Assembly: GCA_019915015.1 (NCBI GenBank)
Contig: JAHBBC010000021.1
Coordinates: forward strand, 496,001 to 560,000
DNA: 64,000 bases
DNA from: Auriscalpium vulgare
Taxonomy: Eukaryota; Basidiomycota; Agaricomycetes; Russulales; Auriscalpiaceae
Direction: 5' to 3'
Positions 34,428 to 45,778 of the stretch are shown piece by piece; the stretch's first letter is position 1; each line of letters starts with the position of its first letter. The position numbers and the translations under genes were made by a program. The notes beneath the pieces are model-generated. The model had not been told where the DNA came from, did no database searches, and was given only the letters and a program-made list of their open reading frames with translations.

Positions 34428-36189
34428 ATGCCAAAGGAACGTTCTCTGCGGGCCCTGGCCATCAACACCAGCTCAGCGACTCCCAGGCGTACATCATCTC
34501 CTGGACCCCCGTCCCCGACATTCTCAGAGACCACCAACGTCTCCGCCATCAACTTTGGAGAGAATGGGCCCGCCAAGGTCATCACCCGTGCCGATCTCAA
34601 GAACAGCTTACAGTCTTACAGCAACGTGAGTGTACATTAGTCGTTACGAAGGACGGCGTGTCGCTTATCCGCAACCCTCGCAGCTCTTGGATCTATGCTC
34701 CAACTACCAATCTGCGCTGCTAACGATGTCGAGCGCGACTGCTGCGTTTGCGGACGGGATGGAAACGTGTGCAGGGTGTGTCTAAGTGTCTGTGAACCTT
34801 CAGCTCGCGAGACTGACATCTGCCGCAGGTTGAAGGGCCCGAACTACGAACAGGGGACGCGACTGCAAGCTGCAGCGGGACTGCACCATCTGATGGGGAA
34901 TCACTGGCATGTACTTGTGAGTCCGACATGGCTGGATCCTATGACGCCTTATTGACTCGTCTGTGAAGGCACAGACACTCGAGCAGAGCTTTGAGAAGCC
35001 GTTAAGGCAACACCTAGAGACTTACCGCACTATAGTGAACGTACGTGTATTAGTGTCTATCAAGCCGCATTCTGCTCATGCTTGACACTAGGAAAGGTCG
35101 AGCTTGTATGAGAAGGCTCTTCGAGAGAAGAGCAACATCATACGCGACACAGAGAAGCGCAACATGAACAGGAAAGAACGCAGTAAGTGCATGTCTGTGG
35201 TATGATGTTTCCGTGGCTCATGATTTGCCAGACCTCCAGTCATTCCGTGAAGCTTTGGTCGTTCTCCAACGTCAGGTTGACGAGTTAGATGAGCTCAAGG
35301 CACGTCACTACGAAGAGATCATCGAACACGAAGAGGAAGTGTGGGACGTCGTGCAGGGAAAGGTAAATTTTTTTAAACTTACTATGGTATATCGGCGAGC
35401 TCACAATACTCCGCTAGATGTCTGTGGTTGTCCGCTCCACGCTGGATGTGTTTGACAGATTCACGGCGAAAGCGTCAGTCGCAATGTCATTTTCAACTAC
35501 CCGTCTTAACATTCTCTCTCAGCTCCGACCCTGTCCTAGAACCAATGCTCCAATCTGTCCCCGACCCCTTCGATTCTTATGGTCAACAACAATCCGAGGA
35601 CCAAATATTCAGCATCTTGCCTCCGCTTTCCATAATGGGACCATCGTCGTCTCCGAGCCCCTCCGCTGGCACCCCGCGAACAGAGTTTGTGGAATTCTCT
35701 GCCGCCACGCCAGTGACATGGGTTCAGGGGAACGGGGTCTCGTACTCTGACCCATCGTCGGAGTGGGCAGATGCACCCAGTTCTTCGACTCCGCCACGAT
35801 CGCCGCCTATTACTCCCCGGTCCGCTTCACCTCCTCAACGACCACACAGAACCTCATCGCCCGGCAGTAGAGGCCGAGCGGAGTCCAAGCTACGCAGCGT
35901 CCTCTCTGTAATCGACGAAGCACGGTCGAAGCGAGCCAGTGACGACGGGCTGCAAGCCGACCTAGTCCAGACGGTAGCCGTGAACGGCTCGTCGAGCACG
36001 CGGGATTCCACATCGAGCTGGGCATCCTTCCCGTTCGGCGAATTCCCGCGCGAGGGCAGCGAGGACACAACTCCACGCAACTCGACTTTCTTCGTGCCTA
36101 CCCAGTCGCCAGAAAGAGGGCCAGGCCCAGATTTGCTGCGCAGTAGTAGCCCGCATTCAGACAAGACCACGATTGCTGTATCGACATGA
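34428..36189 (+). CDS. IVY1-like inverse-BAR (IMD-fold) membrane-binding protein
   Basis: Exons 34428-34625, 34684-34775, 34829-34916, 34969-35040, 35092-35182, 35232-35362, 35418-35473 and 35523-36189 encode 464 aa. Residues ~60-240 form a continuous helical BAR/IMD-type bundle: LLDLCSNYQSALLTMSSATA, ALREKSNIIRDTEKRN, QSFREALVVLQRQVDELDEL, EEEVWDVVQGK, VVRSTLDVFDRFTAKASDPV. The N-terminus is Ser/Pro-rich, and the last ~200 residues are Ser/Thr/Pro-rich and probably disordered. Yeast IVY1 binds phospholipids, the Rab YPT7 and VPS33 at the vacuole. The assignment rests on helix order and remembered fungal relatives. Confidence 0.8.
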
Positions 36190-36276
36190 TTCCCCTTGAG
36201 CATTTCTCCTAGGATCTTTATGTTTGACGATCAGTTAATATGATTTCTAATGTGATGCGTTCACGTGGTGTAGATG

Positions 36277-38966
36277 CTACTTAGCCTGGATACCATATTG
36301 CTCAAGCACTCCGACGTCGACGGGGCTCGGGCTTTTGAACAAAGAATCTGTTCCCGCGCTAGTCTTCGGAAAGGCAATGACGTCGCGAATCGATGTAGTC
36401 TTGCAGAGGATCGACATTAAGCGATCGAAGCCTTGATGTCAGCAGAAAACCGTGAGCACAATAGATCGCGTCGATGGCATCCCGAAGCTCACCGAGGGCA
36501 ATGCCACCGTGGGGAGGTGCCCCACACTTGAGCGCGTGCAACAAGTGATTAAATGACGACTTCTCCCGATCATTGAGCTGGGGGCCGGTCGAGGCGTGGT
36601 TCATGTCATCAGTTGTTTGCGGTTTTGGCCGATCAATGAAGCTGCACACCTGGAGAACCTGAGAGAATATGAAGTCCTGCATGGCAGCATCGTGCACGCG
36701 TACGGAACCGCCTCCGATCTCCATCCCGTTGAGCACGAGGTCGTAGTGCTGGCCGCGGACCTCAAGGAGAGAAATGAACTTCCTTCTTACGCGAAACTAA
36801 TGCGAGAGGACCATACCTCACTGAATCGACCCGCGTACAGAGCCTCGATGTCCTGCCAAGCTGGCGCAGTAAAGGGGTGGTGAGAACTGCTCCATCGTCC
36901 CTTCGCGAGGAAGTCCTTGTCGTGATCAGCGTGAGTGAATAGAGGGAACTCTGTCACCCAGAGAAAGTGTGGATCTGATGTGGGCTTGTAGGAACCTGCA
37001 ACGGTGTGAAATTTCATTTCGTGAGACGATTTCCCTTGACATGCCTCGGGATTCTGCCAGGTCGGCCAAGCGAAGCCTTTGCCGCCCCAGGGCTGTTGAT
37101 CCTCCCTAACGCAAAGATTTTGTGAGATCGGCGGAGTGTAAGAATGGAATTCAATCACTTGTGGGGGGTCTCGGCGTTTGGCTACCCAGACGATGTCGCC
37201 AGGCTGCAGAGACAGAAGGTCGACTGCTGATGCTCCCCGGTCGCTCCCATCCTCCGCCCGTAGAGCACGAAGGAGATGACTGTTAAGTAGCCATGACGAA
37301 GCATTTGGCGACGTGATTTCAATACGTTCCTGACAAGATTTCGTGAGTGAGGTGCGGAGCGCGCGCCGGTCCAGCACTCACGGCGTCGCTTTCTGTAGGG
37401 CAGGCCAGGGCTGCATCCACAAACTCAGGATCTTGTGACCGACGGACGGCCAGACATTCAATGGTTTCTCCCGAGTTCCGCAATGCCGTAAGTTCATACG
37501 GAGGTAAAACTGAACCCAGGTCCACGATCTATTTCGGTTGAATTGCCATCGTGAGCTGACGAGCCAGCAATGACTGACCTCCAGCGCAAAGCGGGTGTCC
37601 GGTTTATCTGAACCAAACTAGGACGAACCATCATTGCCATCAAAAGCCGAGAGATGTGAAACGAAAGCACTCACACGTCGCATAGCTTCGTTGTAGGTCA
37701 TGACCCTGAATCTGTCAGGCAGCGCGACGTTCTCCACCGCGGACCAAACACGCCTGATTAAAACCTCCACAACGTCTCGGACCTCATGGCCACCAATGCG
37801 CCACGGGTCTTCACCGTCAACGGCACCACCCCACGAGACAAAAGCCATTTCGAGATCTATTTGCGTAAACTCTGGCTGCCTGTCCTTGCGCCCGTCCTCA
37901 TCTCGGAAGCACCGAGCCAGCTGATAGTACCGGTCGACGCCACCCGAGCACATAAGGAGCTGTTTCGGCTGTTGCGGAGACTGTGGAAGTGCGTAGAATA
38001 GGGGCCCTGGCTTGTCGTGATCGCTGGCTAGCCGGGCAGAAGCAGAAGCCGACGTGCGCGTAGGCACGAGGAACTCGCGGGCACCCTCGGGGGTGGACTT
38101 GAGCAGGATCGGGGTTTCAACTTCCAAGAAGTCTACAGACGCGTCGCATCGGGGGCGAATGATAGTCAAAGCACGTACCGTGCTCGTTGAGGACACCGCG
38201 TACAATATGCGCGACTTTGCTTCTCTTCCGTAGATTTGCCGAGAGCTGGGGCCGACGGAGGTCGAGATAGCGATACTGCGTCCGCAGGTCTTCATTTGCC
38301 TGTGGCGGGGGCGGCACGTTAGGAAGCTTATTGTACACCAGGCTGGCACTGTCGCGACGTGCCGTATTCTGGGTGTCAGAAGGGAGAAACGGCAAGTTGC
38401 GGTCGGCGGGGTTGAGGAGGGTGAAGCTTTTGAGTTGCACCTCAATGTCACCTGCCGGACCCTGGCGGGAGAAGGATGAGCTGAGAAGGCGCGAGGGAGA
38501 CGACGGCGACGGTTACTGGTCGACGCTGGTTCTGCGGTCTGAGGCGGACTTCTCCCTCTACGAGGACGGTGGATTCGACAGGCACATCGAAGAGCGCGGC
38601 GAGCTCGTGGGCAGCCTTCGGATCTACATCTGCACCGAGTTGGACGACGAGTTGGGTGGTGCCATGGGAGTCCCTGAGCGGGAAGAAGGAAAGTGCCTTT
38701 GAGACCTTGCTGGATGGAGAGGACGCGTGAGCGGGAGATAGAGTTCGGGAGAAGAGATAGCGACCGGTGGGGGAGAAGCCAGCCAGCGAGGACGACGCGT
38801 GCCCCGTCGTGTCTGGCGTCGAGGGCGCCGCAGTGGTGGGACGGCCGCGGATATGGGGCTGGGTCGCCGGGGTGAGCGGTGGGTGTGGGCGGGGGCGCGG
38901 GCGCGGGGACTGACCGGAGTGTGCGTAGGAACGGGCGTGCAGGAGGCGGCGGGCGAGTCGGAGCAT
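36277..38966 (-). CDS. MSD1: Mitochondrial aspartyl-tRNA synthetase
   Basis: Thirteen exons (38966-38915, 38858-38765, 38709-38517, 38461-38179, 38132-37675, 37617-37579, 37528-37382, 37329-37159, 37105-37045, 36995-36817, 36760-36650, 36577-36493, 36431-36277) sum to 675 aa. The presequence is basic ([14 protein letters not shown]). The OB fold shows as [16 protein letters not shown]. Class II motifs follow: motif 1 region [20 protein letters not shown], motif 2 [20 protein letters not shown], and motif 3 [15 protein letters not shown]. The bacterial-type insertion domain lies between motifs 2 and 3 and ends at [32 protein letters not shown] is typical of AspRS. Intron 9 (37044-36996) starts with GCATGT. 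Start codons of MSD1 and the F-box gene are 203 bp apart. Confidence 0.95.
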
Positions 38967-39169
38967 GTGCGCGGTGGCAGAGGCAGTGGCAGAGGCAGAG
39001 GCAGCGTGACCGTGGTCCGCCTCGTCCGCGATGCGCGCCCACAGCGAAACATAGCGCAGTCGCCTCCGTCTTTCTCCTTGAACGAGGCATCTCCTTCACA
39101 CGTCCGTTTCCCATATATACACCGCGCCTGTCCTCTCCTGCCCCCGTCCTCCCTCCTCCGTCCACAGCC

Positions 39170-40249
39170 ATGTCCCCCTTCGCCGTCTCCCTCCCCAACA
39201 TGCCCATAGAGCTCCTCGATGCGGTCTGCGCGCACCTCCCCAGCCACGACCTCGTCGCCCTCGCACGCACAAGCTCCCACCTCCATCCCATCGCACAGCG
39301 CCGCCTCTACCGCCACCTCGACGTCTCCTCCGCAGCCCACAACCTCGACGTCGTCGTCACCCTCGCCAGATCCCCCGCCATCGCCCGCCATGTCCGCACC
39401 TTCTCCGTCGCCATCTCTGCCCAGCAACCCGTCTTCCGCGCCTTTTACCGCGCCCTTGCCGACGCGCTCTCGGCCATGTCCGAACTCACAGCCCTCGGCC
39501 TCCACGTCCATTCCGGCGCCAGCTGGGTCCTCGCTGCCGCACGCGGAGCGCGCGCGACCGCGTATCCACGCCTAGCGTCTTTCACCTGCTCCTTCCCCTT
39601 CGACTCTCACGTAGCCCGATTCCTCGAGGGCGCGTCCGCTCTCGAACGCCTCGAGCTCGACACCGCTCCGACCGCCAATCCAAATGTCCTTCCGCGAATC
39701 TCCGCAGCCACAATTCCCCGCCTCATCCATTTCGTGGGGTCCTGCCAAGCGGCCAAGGTCATAGTGCCCGGCCGGCCACTGGAGAGCGTCCATCTTCACG
39801 ACGGTGACCTTACGGAGGACGAGGTCGCCTTCCTCGCGCAATCCACCGGCCAAATCGCCGTATTGGGTGCTATAACCTCCGAGCTCCTCGTGCCCCTGCT
39901 GCAGGCCCTGGCGCGGCACCTGCCTTACCTTGCCTACCTCCGGGTGATGGCGCCATTCCACATGTCTACCAAAATACCGGACTCCGTACGTATTTCCGCC
40001 TCCCTGACCGTGTCATGTCCCATCATCTCATCACATCGCCTCCAGTCGTTCTACGAGCAAGTCGCCAGCACGCTCACCCTCATGCCGGAGCTGATGGACT
40101 TTGAACTCTCCGGCATGCATTGGGGCTCGTCATTCGAATCGAATGAGACCGGGCCCAAACGGATCTGGCAAGCGGCCCCGTTGGCCGCGGCCATAGATCC
40201 ACGGGAGGATGCCTTTGAACTCTCATCCGAATATGCTTTCGTCTATTGA
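39170..40249 (+). CDS. F-box protein, agaricomycete type
   Basis: Exons 39170-39985 and 40046-40249 give 339 aa. The N-terminal F-box is clear ([20 protein letters not shown], then [20 protein letters not shown]). After it come irregular Leu-rich segments resembling degenerate LRRs ([35 protein letters not shown]). Such proteins couple substrates to SCF ubiquitin ligases and are expanded in Agaricomycetes. The frame stays open upstream of 39170, but [12 protein letters not shown] is the natural start just before the F-box. Confidence 0.85.
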   Translation: MSPFAVSLPNMPIELLDAVCAHLPSHDLVALARTSSHLHPIAQRRLYRHLDVSSAAHNLDVVVTLARSPAIARHVRTFSVAISAQQPVFRAFYRALADALSAMSELTALGLHVHSGASWVLAAARGARATAYPRLASFTCSFPFDSHVARFLEGASALERLELDTAPTANPNVLPRISAATIPRLIHFVGSCQAAKVIVPGRPLESVHLHDGDLTEDEVAFLAQSTGQIAVLGAITSELLVPLLQALARHLPYLAYLRVMAPFHMSTKIPDSVRISASLTVSCPIISSHRLQSFYEQVASTLTLMPELMDFELSGMHWGSSFESNETGPKRIWQAAPLAAAIDPREDAFELSSEYAFVY

Positions 40250-40451
40250 TGATCCGTATCCTGCTCTTCATTGGTCTCTCGCTATCATCACACATAAACA
40301 TAAGTCGCGCTTCTTCTAATACCACGCTTCGGGCATTGTTCCACCCTTTAATCGCTACTTTATTCATCATCATCTTTCCCGGCTCCATCCAACCTAGACA
40401 TACTGATACACTTCAGTTATTCGTGATTATACTACCTCAGAACCATACCTA

Positions 40452-41473
40452 CTACAGCAACTCACGGAAGGCCCTGTCCATAAATACGACTGCGTCGAGG
40501 GTCATAATCTGCTGGTCTTGCAAAGCAGTAACGCCGCCATTTCCTACTCCCACAAAGCGCACTCCGACACCCAGGTAGGTATCCCCGTTCAGAAGCAAGC
40601 GGAACATGGAAAATTCGTAGTCGTCGACGACCGCCCCATCGACGGTCACCGAGTTGGCCGGGATGTCGTACTCCACGCGACGAAAGTCGAAGCCCAGCCC
40701 CAGACCCAGTGCCTTGGTGTAGGCTTCCTTTGTGGTCCAGAGAAGATAGAAACGCTGCAACGCCTCCTCTTGCGAAACGTCACCAGACAGCAGGAGGCGC
40801 TTCTCGAGATCGGTCAACTAAACGGTAAAGTTGATCATCAGCGCGCGGTGAAGCGGTGGGGCGTGTCAAGGACAGCCGCTCACCGTGTCTCCGACGGTGT
40901 GCACGAACGAGGCAAACGATTCCCTGCGCGGCGGGCGCACTTTCATCACGTCTACCCCCACGCGATACGCAGGTGTTCCGTGCTCGTCGGGTGCAAACGC
41001 CATTGCTACCAGGTCGTTATCGTGGGAGACGTTATAACCCAGCGGGGGGACGATGCCTGGTGTTGTCTGGAAAAAGTGTGTCAGTCGCGCCGAAACGTCA
41101 CAGGAACTCCGGACCACTTGCAAAGTACGGCTTCTTCGCGGCTGTTGCGCCAAAGGCAATGCTTTCTGCCGAGAACCCTCTTTCGCGGAGGAGAACGCGT
41201 GGCAGGATGCGGCCGATCAAGCATCCTGACGAGAGGGTCCATGTGAGTCGTGCATGCCGGTATGCAATAATGAATTGACGAAACGGTGGGAGTCTGCGCG
41301 ATGGAAAAAGCGCTGGATGCGTGCCCGCTCGTCTGCACCGACCAGCGACAGGCCGTCGTGATACACCTGGGGATGGTGGCGTTGGCCGATGTGCTGGCAA
41401 GGCGCCATACAGACATACTGACCTGGTCTGAGAGCGCAGTTGGTTGAGTGATGAGCCAGACCTGCATGGACAT
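40452..41473 (-). CDS. LYS5: 4'-phosphopantetheinyl transferase, Sfp/LYS5 type
   Basis: Exons 41473-41423, 41366-41285, 41225-41115, 41056-40884 and 40817-40452 give 260 aa. Motifs: CLIGRILPRVLLRERGF, GYNVSHDNDLVAMAF, RVGVDVM, and the catalytic FYLLWTTKEAYTKALGLGLG. The length and order fit LYS5/NpgA enzymes, which activate the alpha-aminoadipate reductase of lysine synthesis and, in fungi, polyketide and peptide synthetases. Introns 2 and 3 use weak donors (GTTTCG, GTCCGG), so the KPYFAS..GIVPP junction is a best guess. With the AcpS-type enzyme at 14.3 kb this supplies both fungal PPTase classes. Confidence 0.92.
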
Positions 41474-41555
41474 GATCGAGGGTGTGCGGCAAACGCCGCA
41501 GGGCTAACGATCTTATCTGCTTTCTCGAGTCGGTTGTACGTCTCCTCCTCCTGTC
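41474..41555. promoter_or_regulatory. 82-bp bidirectional region, LYS5/MAK32-like
   Basis: Divergent start codons only 82 bp apart, so the two promoters must overlap. Confidence 0.45.
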
Positions 41556-42969
41556 ATGTCGCCTCGTGCATTCGTAACGCTGGGTATGTTCATCATCGAC
41601 CAGTTCTCGTTCCAAGACGAGCATGGTCAACCCACCGGCCGCACCCTGGCGCCCCAGGCAGAGTGCCTTCCGTACAGTCATTTAATGCCAGGCATACTCA
41701 TGCCGAATACCTATGCCTCTTTAGATAGGCGGCGGCGGCACTTATGCAACCATAGGCGCGCGATTATGGTATGTGCCTTCTTGACAACGTTAAGATTGTC
41801 AATACTCAGCTCGTATCGGACCGCGTGTCGTGCCAGGCTGCCTGCCCAGGAGATCGGGATGGTCGTCGACAAAGGGTCCGACTTTCCAGAAGACATGGAG
41901 AATACCCTGATCGCGTACGGTGAAGACATGTGGCTATTCAGAAATCAACCCGGTCTGGGCACTACCCAGGCGCTGAACTCCTACAAAGGGGATCACAGAG
42001 GGTAGGCATGATTAATCTATACGCCGTACGCGCATCTTACAAGAGTTCCAGCTTCCAGTACCTCACCCCTAGGATTCGTATTACCCCTTGCGATCTCAAG
42101 GGCACTCCTTTGGAACGTCCGAAGACACTCCATTTTATTTGCTCCCCGTCCCGAGCGGCAGTGATCATGTCCGAGGTGCAAGAGTTTGGCAACTGGTCAC
42201 CTGTCGCAATCTACGAGCCAATACCCGTGGGTGTCAGCTCGGACTATTGCACCGATGACTGACCAGTTGCGGTGAAGGATAGATGTATCCCGGCCGAACT
42301 TCCGGCCCTCCTGGAAGTGCTGCCTTTTATCAACATCCTCAGGTAGGACATAAAGCAAGTCATTGATATACTTGTTGTGACATCACTTTCGCAGTCCCAA
42401 TGCGGAGGAAGCGCTGTCGCTTCTATCATTGTCAGTTCCAGTCTCCCGGAGATGTGTTGAGAACGCTTGCTCCAGATTTCTCGACCTGGGAGTCGGACCG
42501 GAGGGAAGCGGTTGGGTCATTATACGCAGCGGCGCCTTAGGGGCGTTTGTCGCATCGAGGAAGCGACCGGGCGAGTGGATAGATGCGTTCTGGGTTGACG
42601 GAACCCATGTTGTGGATGTCACAGGTAGCGTTGACAACATACGGCATTGCATGGAGCTCACAGGCGACCAAGGCGCAGGAAACAGTTTTCTTGGCGGTCT
42701 CGCGGCCGGCATGGTCCTCACTGACGGGGATGTCTTCAAAGGTACCCGTCGCAGATCTCCTTCATCCATAAGGGCTCGCTGACCGAGGACCTCCAGCTGC
42801 TTTTTACGCGACCGTTTCTGCGTCATATATCATTGAGCAACAGGGTTTGCCCGAGCTCTCTCGTACTGCCACGGAAGAACTGTGGAACGGTGATTCGCCC
42901 GGGCAGAGGTTGGCAAAGCTGACGGAGATGCATGTGCGCAAGGAGGAGACTAGAGGTATTAGAGGTTGA
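41556..42969 (+). CDS. MAK32: MAK32-like PfkB-family carbohydrate kinase
   Basis: Exons 41556-41657, 41725-41768, 41837-42001, 42052-42226, 42278-42342, 42395-42624, 42673-42741 and 42797-42969 encode 340 aa. PfkB fold markers: IGGGGTYATIGARLWL, ALNSYKGDHRGF, LTPRIRITPCDL, NILSPNAEEALSLL and GWVIIRSGALGAF. The ATP/anion-hole signature reads DVTGAGNSFLGGLAAG, with Asn where active PfkB kinases have the catalytic Asp. Yeast MAK32 supports maintenance of a double-stranded RNA element; its biochemical activity is unknown. The first intron (41658-41724) appears to use a GC donor, because only that junction gives the conserved Q-IGGGGTYA. Confidence 0.88.
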
Positions 42970-43064
42970 TTACAACGGTGAAGAGACCGGTACGTGACTA
43001 CTGATATACACTACAGGAAAGGACGACTAGCTGACTGTACAACTGCCCGACTGTCCGACTTCAG

Positions 43065-43729
43065 TTACTGTTGCTGCCCTGACTCAAACTTTGCCCGACT
43101 TTGTGCGAAAAGTTCTTGTTGCTTAGCCAAGAGTTCCTCCTCTGTGAGCCCCGACTGCTCCAATTTGGAGCCCTTCTTCTCCCGATCCTAGCAGGCTGCG
43201 AGTGAGAAGAAGATGGGGGCATGGCAGTACATGACGTACCTTCTGGGCCTGCTTGTGATCCTTCAGCACCTCCTCTACCTCCTCCGTGAAAGACTCGAAC
43301 CCGAGACGCTACGCGAAGAGAGGAGCATATGGGTGCCGTGAGAGAGCAAGGCACGGGCAGCAAACTCACCCGTAGAGCACTGATAATGTGTTCGGGTGCG
43401 ATGGTCTTCTTGGAGTCCTGTTCGCAGATCTCGTTCGCCTCGGACGAGATGAGGTGGATAAACTCTGCCGAAAGCACGCGTTCATGAGGCGTCCTGCGAG
43501 AAGGAAACGCGTAGGAGACCCACCTACGCAGCACTCGATTATCAAGTCACGCGTTTCTTTGGCACAAGTCACGTCGTTAGGTAGGAGCTCTGGGCAGACC
43601 TGAGTGCGAAATCGGCACGGAATTTAGCGCATCTTGCGCACCAGTGATCATCTTTGCGACGGTGGCCTTGGGGAGCGAGAGATCCTCGTCTGTCCCCGGG
43701 GGACCGGAGTGGGCCTCGCGATCTGACAT
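43065..43729 (-). CDS. NCB2: NC2 beta / Dr1 transcription corepressor
   Basis: Exons 43729-43642, 43589-43524, 43464-43370, 43308-43240 and 43187-43065 give 146 aa. The histone-fold region is nearly canonical: LSLPKATVAKMITELLPNDV, CAKETRDLIIECCVEFIHLI, SSEANEICEQDSKKTIAPEH, IISALRRLGF. A Glu/Lys/Gln-rich helical tail follows (EELLAKQQELFAQSRAKF). NC2beta pairs with NC2alpha and binds TBP on DNA, blocking TFIIA and TFIIB. The start codon is 125 bp from that of SmF on the other strand. Confidence 0.95.
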
Positions 43730-43854
43730 TGTATTTGGTGCAGGAATTGATGAGGGGGGCGGCGCGCGGGAGGCTGGCCATACGCGCCTTGTTTATGTAG
43801 ACTGCCTCGCGCGGTTTCGAAGTCCGCACGTGGTGCCCTCTCTCCTCTACTGCC

Positions 43855-44251
43855 ATGTCCGCCGTACGTTTTGTCCCTGGCCTCGTATATCGCCATTGAC
43901 AGCCCCCTTCGCAGGTCAGCCCCGTCAACCCCAAGCCGTTCATGCAGGAGCTCACCGGCAAGCCCGTGTTCGTAAGGCTAAAATGGGGATTAGAGTATAA
44001 AGGCTTCCTGGTTAGCACTGACGGCTACATGAACCTCCAGGTGCGCTACCATCTCCTCTCATGCCGTGCAGGTCATTGACATCCGGTTCAGCTCGCAAAC
44101 ACGGAGGAGTTCCAGAACGGAGAGTCCAACGGGACCCTGGGCGAGGTCTTCATCCGGTTGGTTCAGCGTGCCTCTCCCGTGTATCACCGCCCTCAACTTG
44201 TCTTGCAGTTGTAACAATGTTCTCTACATCAGGGAGGCACCACCTGAGTAA
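43855..44251 (+). CDS. SMX3: Small nuclear ribonucleoprotein SmF
   Basis: Exons 43855-43863 (9 nt), 43915-44040, 44092-44156 and 44209-44251 encode 80 aa. The Sm fold is complete: [38 protein letters not shown] (Sm1) and [15 protein letters not shown] (Sm2). The first exon holds only ATG plus two codons, so the intron sits almost at the start of the coding region. SmF is part of the heptameric ring on spliceosomal snRNAs. Confidence 0.95.
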
Positions 44252-44495
44252 AGGGTTCCAGAGCAAAATCACGTTTTTGTCTGGCAGGATAACTTCAAGG
44301 CATCGATGGCTGATCGGTCGCATGGGGTCCTGCCTCTCGCTTTGCATCTTGTATCGCTATCGCCTCGTGCTCAAATGACATCCGTTGCTGCGACTCAGGA
44401 GCGAGCATAGTGCACTATCAATCTCTCATTACACAGTCGCATATTGACAGCATGCCAGAATGAGTGTGTGCTAGGGCACGCGCCCCCTAGTTGCT

Positions 44496-45668
44496 CTAAA
44501 ACCTAAATCTAGTCCGGAACACGTAGTATGCTATCCCGGCGAGCAAACCACCTACATGTCCTGCCGTGTCAGTCGTCATACGCTGTCACGCCGTCAACAC
44601 TCAACGTCAAATTCTACGATGGGACAAGCATACCTTGTTCGCAATCGCGCTGTAGCTATCCAGGAGGAACACCCCGCCTACGAAAGCCCACGCGGGACAT
44701 GGAATGACAAAGAAGATAAGGAACTTGGTGTTCGGGGCCACGCAGGCGAAGAAAGAGATCACAGCGTAGATTGCACCTTCATCAGAGGCCAAAGGCTCAG
44801 TACAGTCGTCAGTCAAGAGACTAAGATCACGCACCACTCGCGCCATGTGAGCTGTAGTCAGGACCAGAACGATGCCATGCAAGACTTGTAAGACTAGCTA
44901 TGATGCCGCCTGTGCTCATGCAATAAGAGAGAAGCGCAGGACGGACGCATACAGAGCACATACCACCGAAATAGAGTGCAAGGAAACGAGCGTTTCCCAA
45001 TATGGAGAGCACAGAAGGGGCCATGAAGAAAAATGTGAGGCCATTCATCAATATGTGCTCGACGTCCTTGTGTGAGAAGCATGAAGTCAAGATAGTCCAC
45101 CTAGACAGATTCTGTCTCAGTAGGACGATATAGGCAGGGCACACTCACAAACGACCCTGCTTGATATTCCGCCAGCTCACGGTGAAGTTGTTGTGCATCC
45201 ATTGTATGAGATCTGGAACGCCTTGCATTCGCTGCGGGCAGCGGTCAAGAGGGCGTTACGCGGGCAAAAGAAAAGCGAGGAGCTCACGTATTTGACGGTG
45301 GAGTAGGACCATATCGAAAAGACGGTGACATTGACGGCGATGATCCCATAGAACAGCAGATCTGGTGGGATACGGTTGATGGGGCCGGTGAAGCGCCTCC
45401 AGGGACCAGGGCGTTGTTGCTTTGCAAGCTTGGATGCGAAGGACGGGACGGGGCCCAAGTCTCTGTGGGTGGCAGCGAGGATGCTGCTGCGACTGAAGCG
45501 CACGATGCCACCTGAGAGACGAGCCAAGAGGGAAGGGAGGCGGGGAGGCGCTGCCCCGGGCGGACGGGCAAAGGCGATGTGAGAGAAGACGTTGCTACAT
45601 GGCGGGCGGGGCTGGAGTGCGCGGAATGAGCGTGCGGACGTGCGGAGGAGGCGGGGGGACCAGAGCAT
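44496..45668 (-). CDS. PCP1: Mitochondrial rhomboid protease
   Basis: Exons 45668-45288, 45231-45149, 45100-44964, 44909-44835, 44776-44634 and 44582-44496 give 301 aa. An Arg-rich presequence starts the protein (SPRLLRTSARSFRALQPRPP). Membrane helices include PDLLFYGIIAVNVTVFSIWS, FFMAPSVLSILG and KFLIFFVIPCPAWAFVGGVF. The catalytic serine lies in GASGAIYAV and the catalytic histidine in AGHVGGLLAG. WTILTSCFSHKDVEHILMNG is the conserved helix before the active site. The mitochondrial enzyme cleaves the dynamin MGM1 and cytochrome c peroxidase in yeast. It shares a 110-bp upstream region with TRS20. Confidence 0.94.
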
Positions 45669-45778
45669 GTGTGTGGTCAGCGGTGGCAGCTCTGGTCTGC
45701 GACTGCGTGAGGCTCTGGCACTGGCGGTCGGTGTTCTCACGAGACGCGTCGCGCGTCGGCAGCTCTGCACAGGCGGCC

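Noticed and set aside
38879..39169. Upstream extension of the F-box protein frame
   Set aside because: It overlaps the first MSD1 exon on the other strand and reads as low-complexity Gly/Arg; the Met at 39170 directly precedes the F-box.
37618..39291. A single 557-codon frame over MSD1
   Set aside because: It mixes real MSD1 exons with retained introns; the N-terminal half is out of frame with the synthetase. The 13-exon model restores all class II motifs.
14262..43000. A secondary-metabolite cluster (two PPTases, acyl-CoA dehydrogenase, Zn2Cys6 factor, sugar kinase)
   Set aside because: No PKS, NRPS, terpene synthase, P450 or transporter is present, and the genes are interleaved with housekeeping genes.
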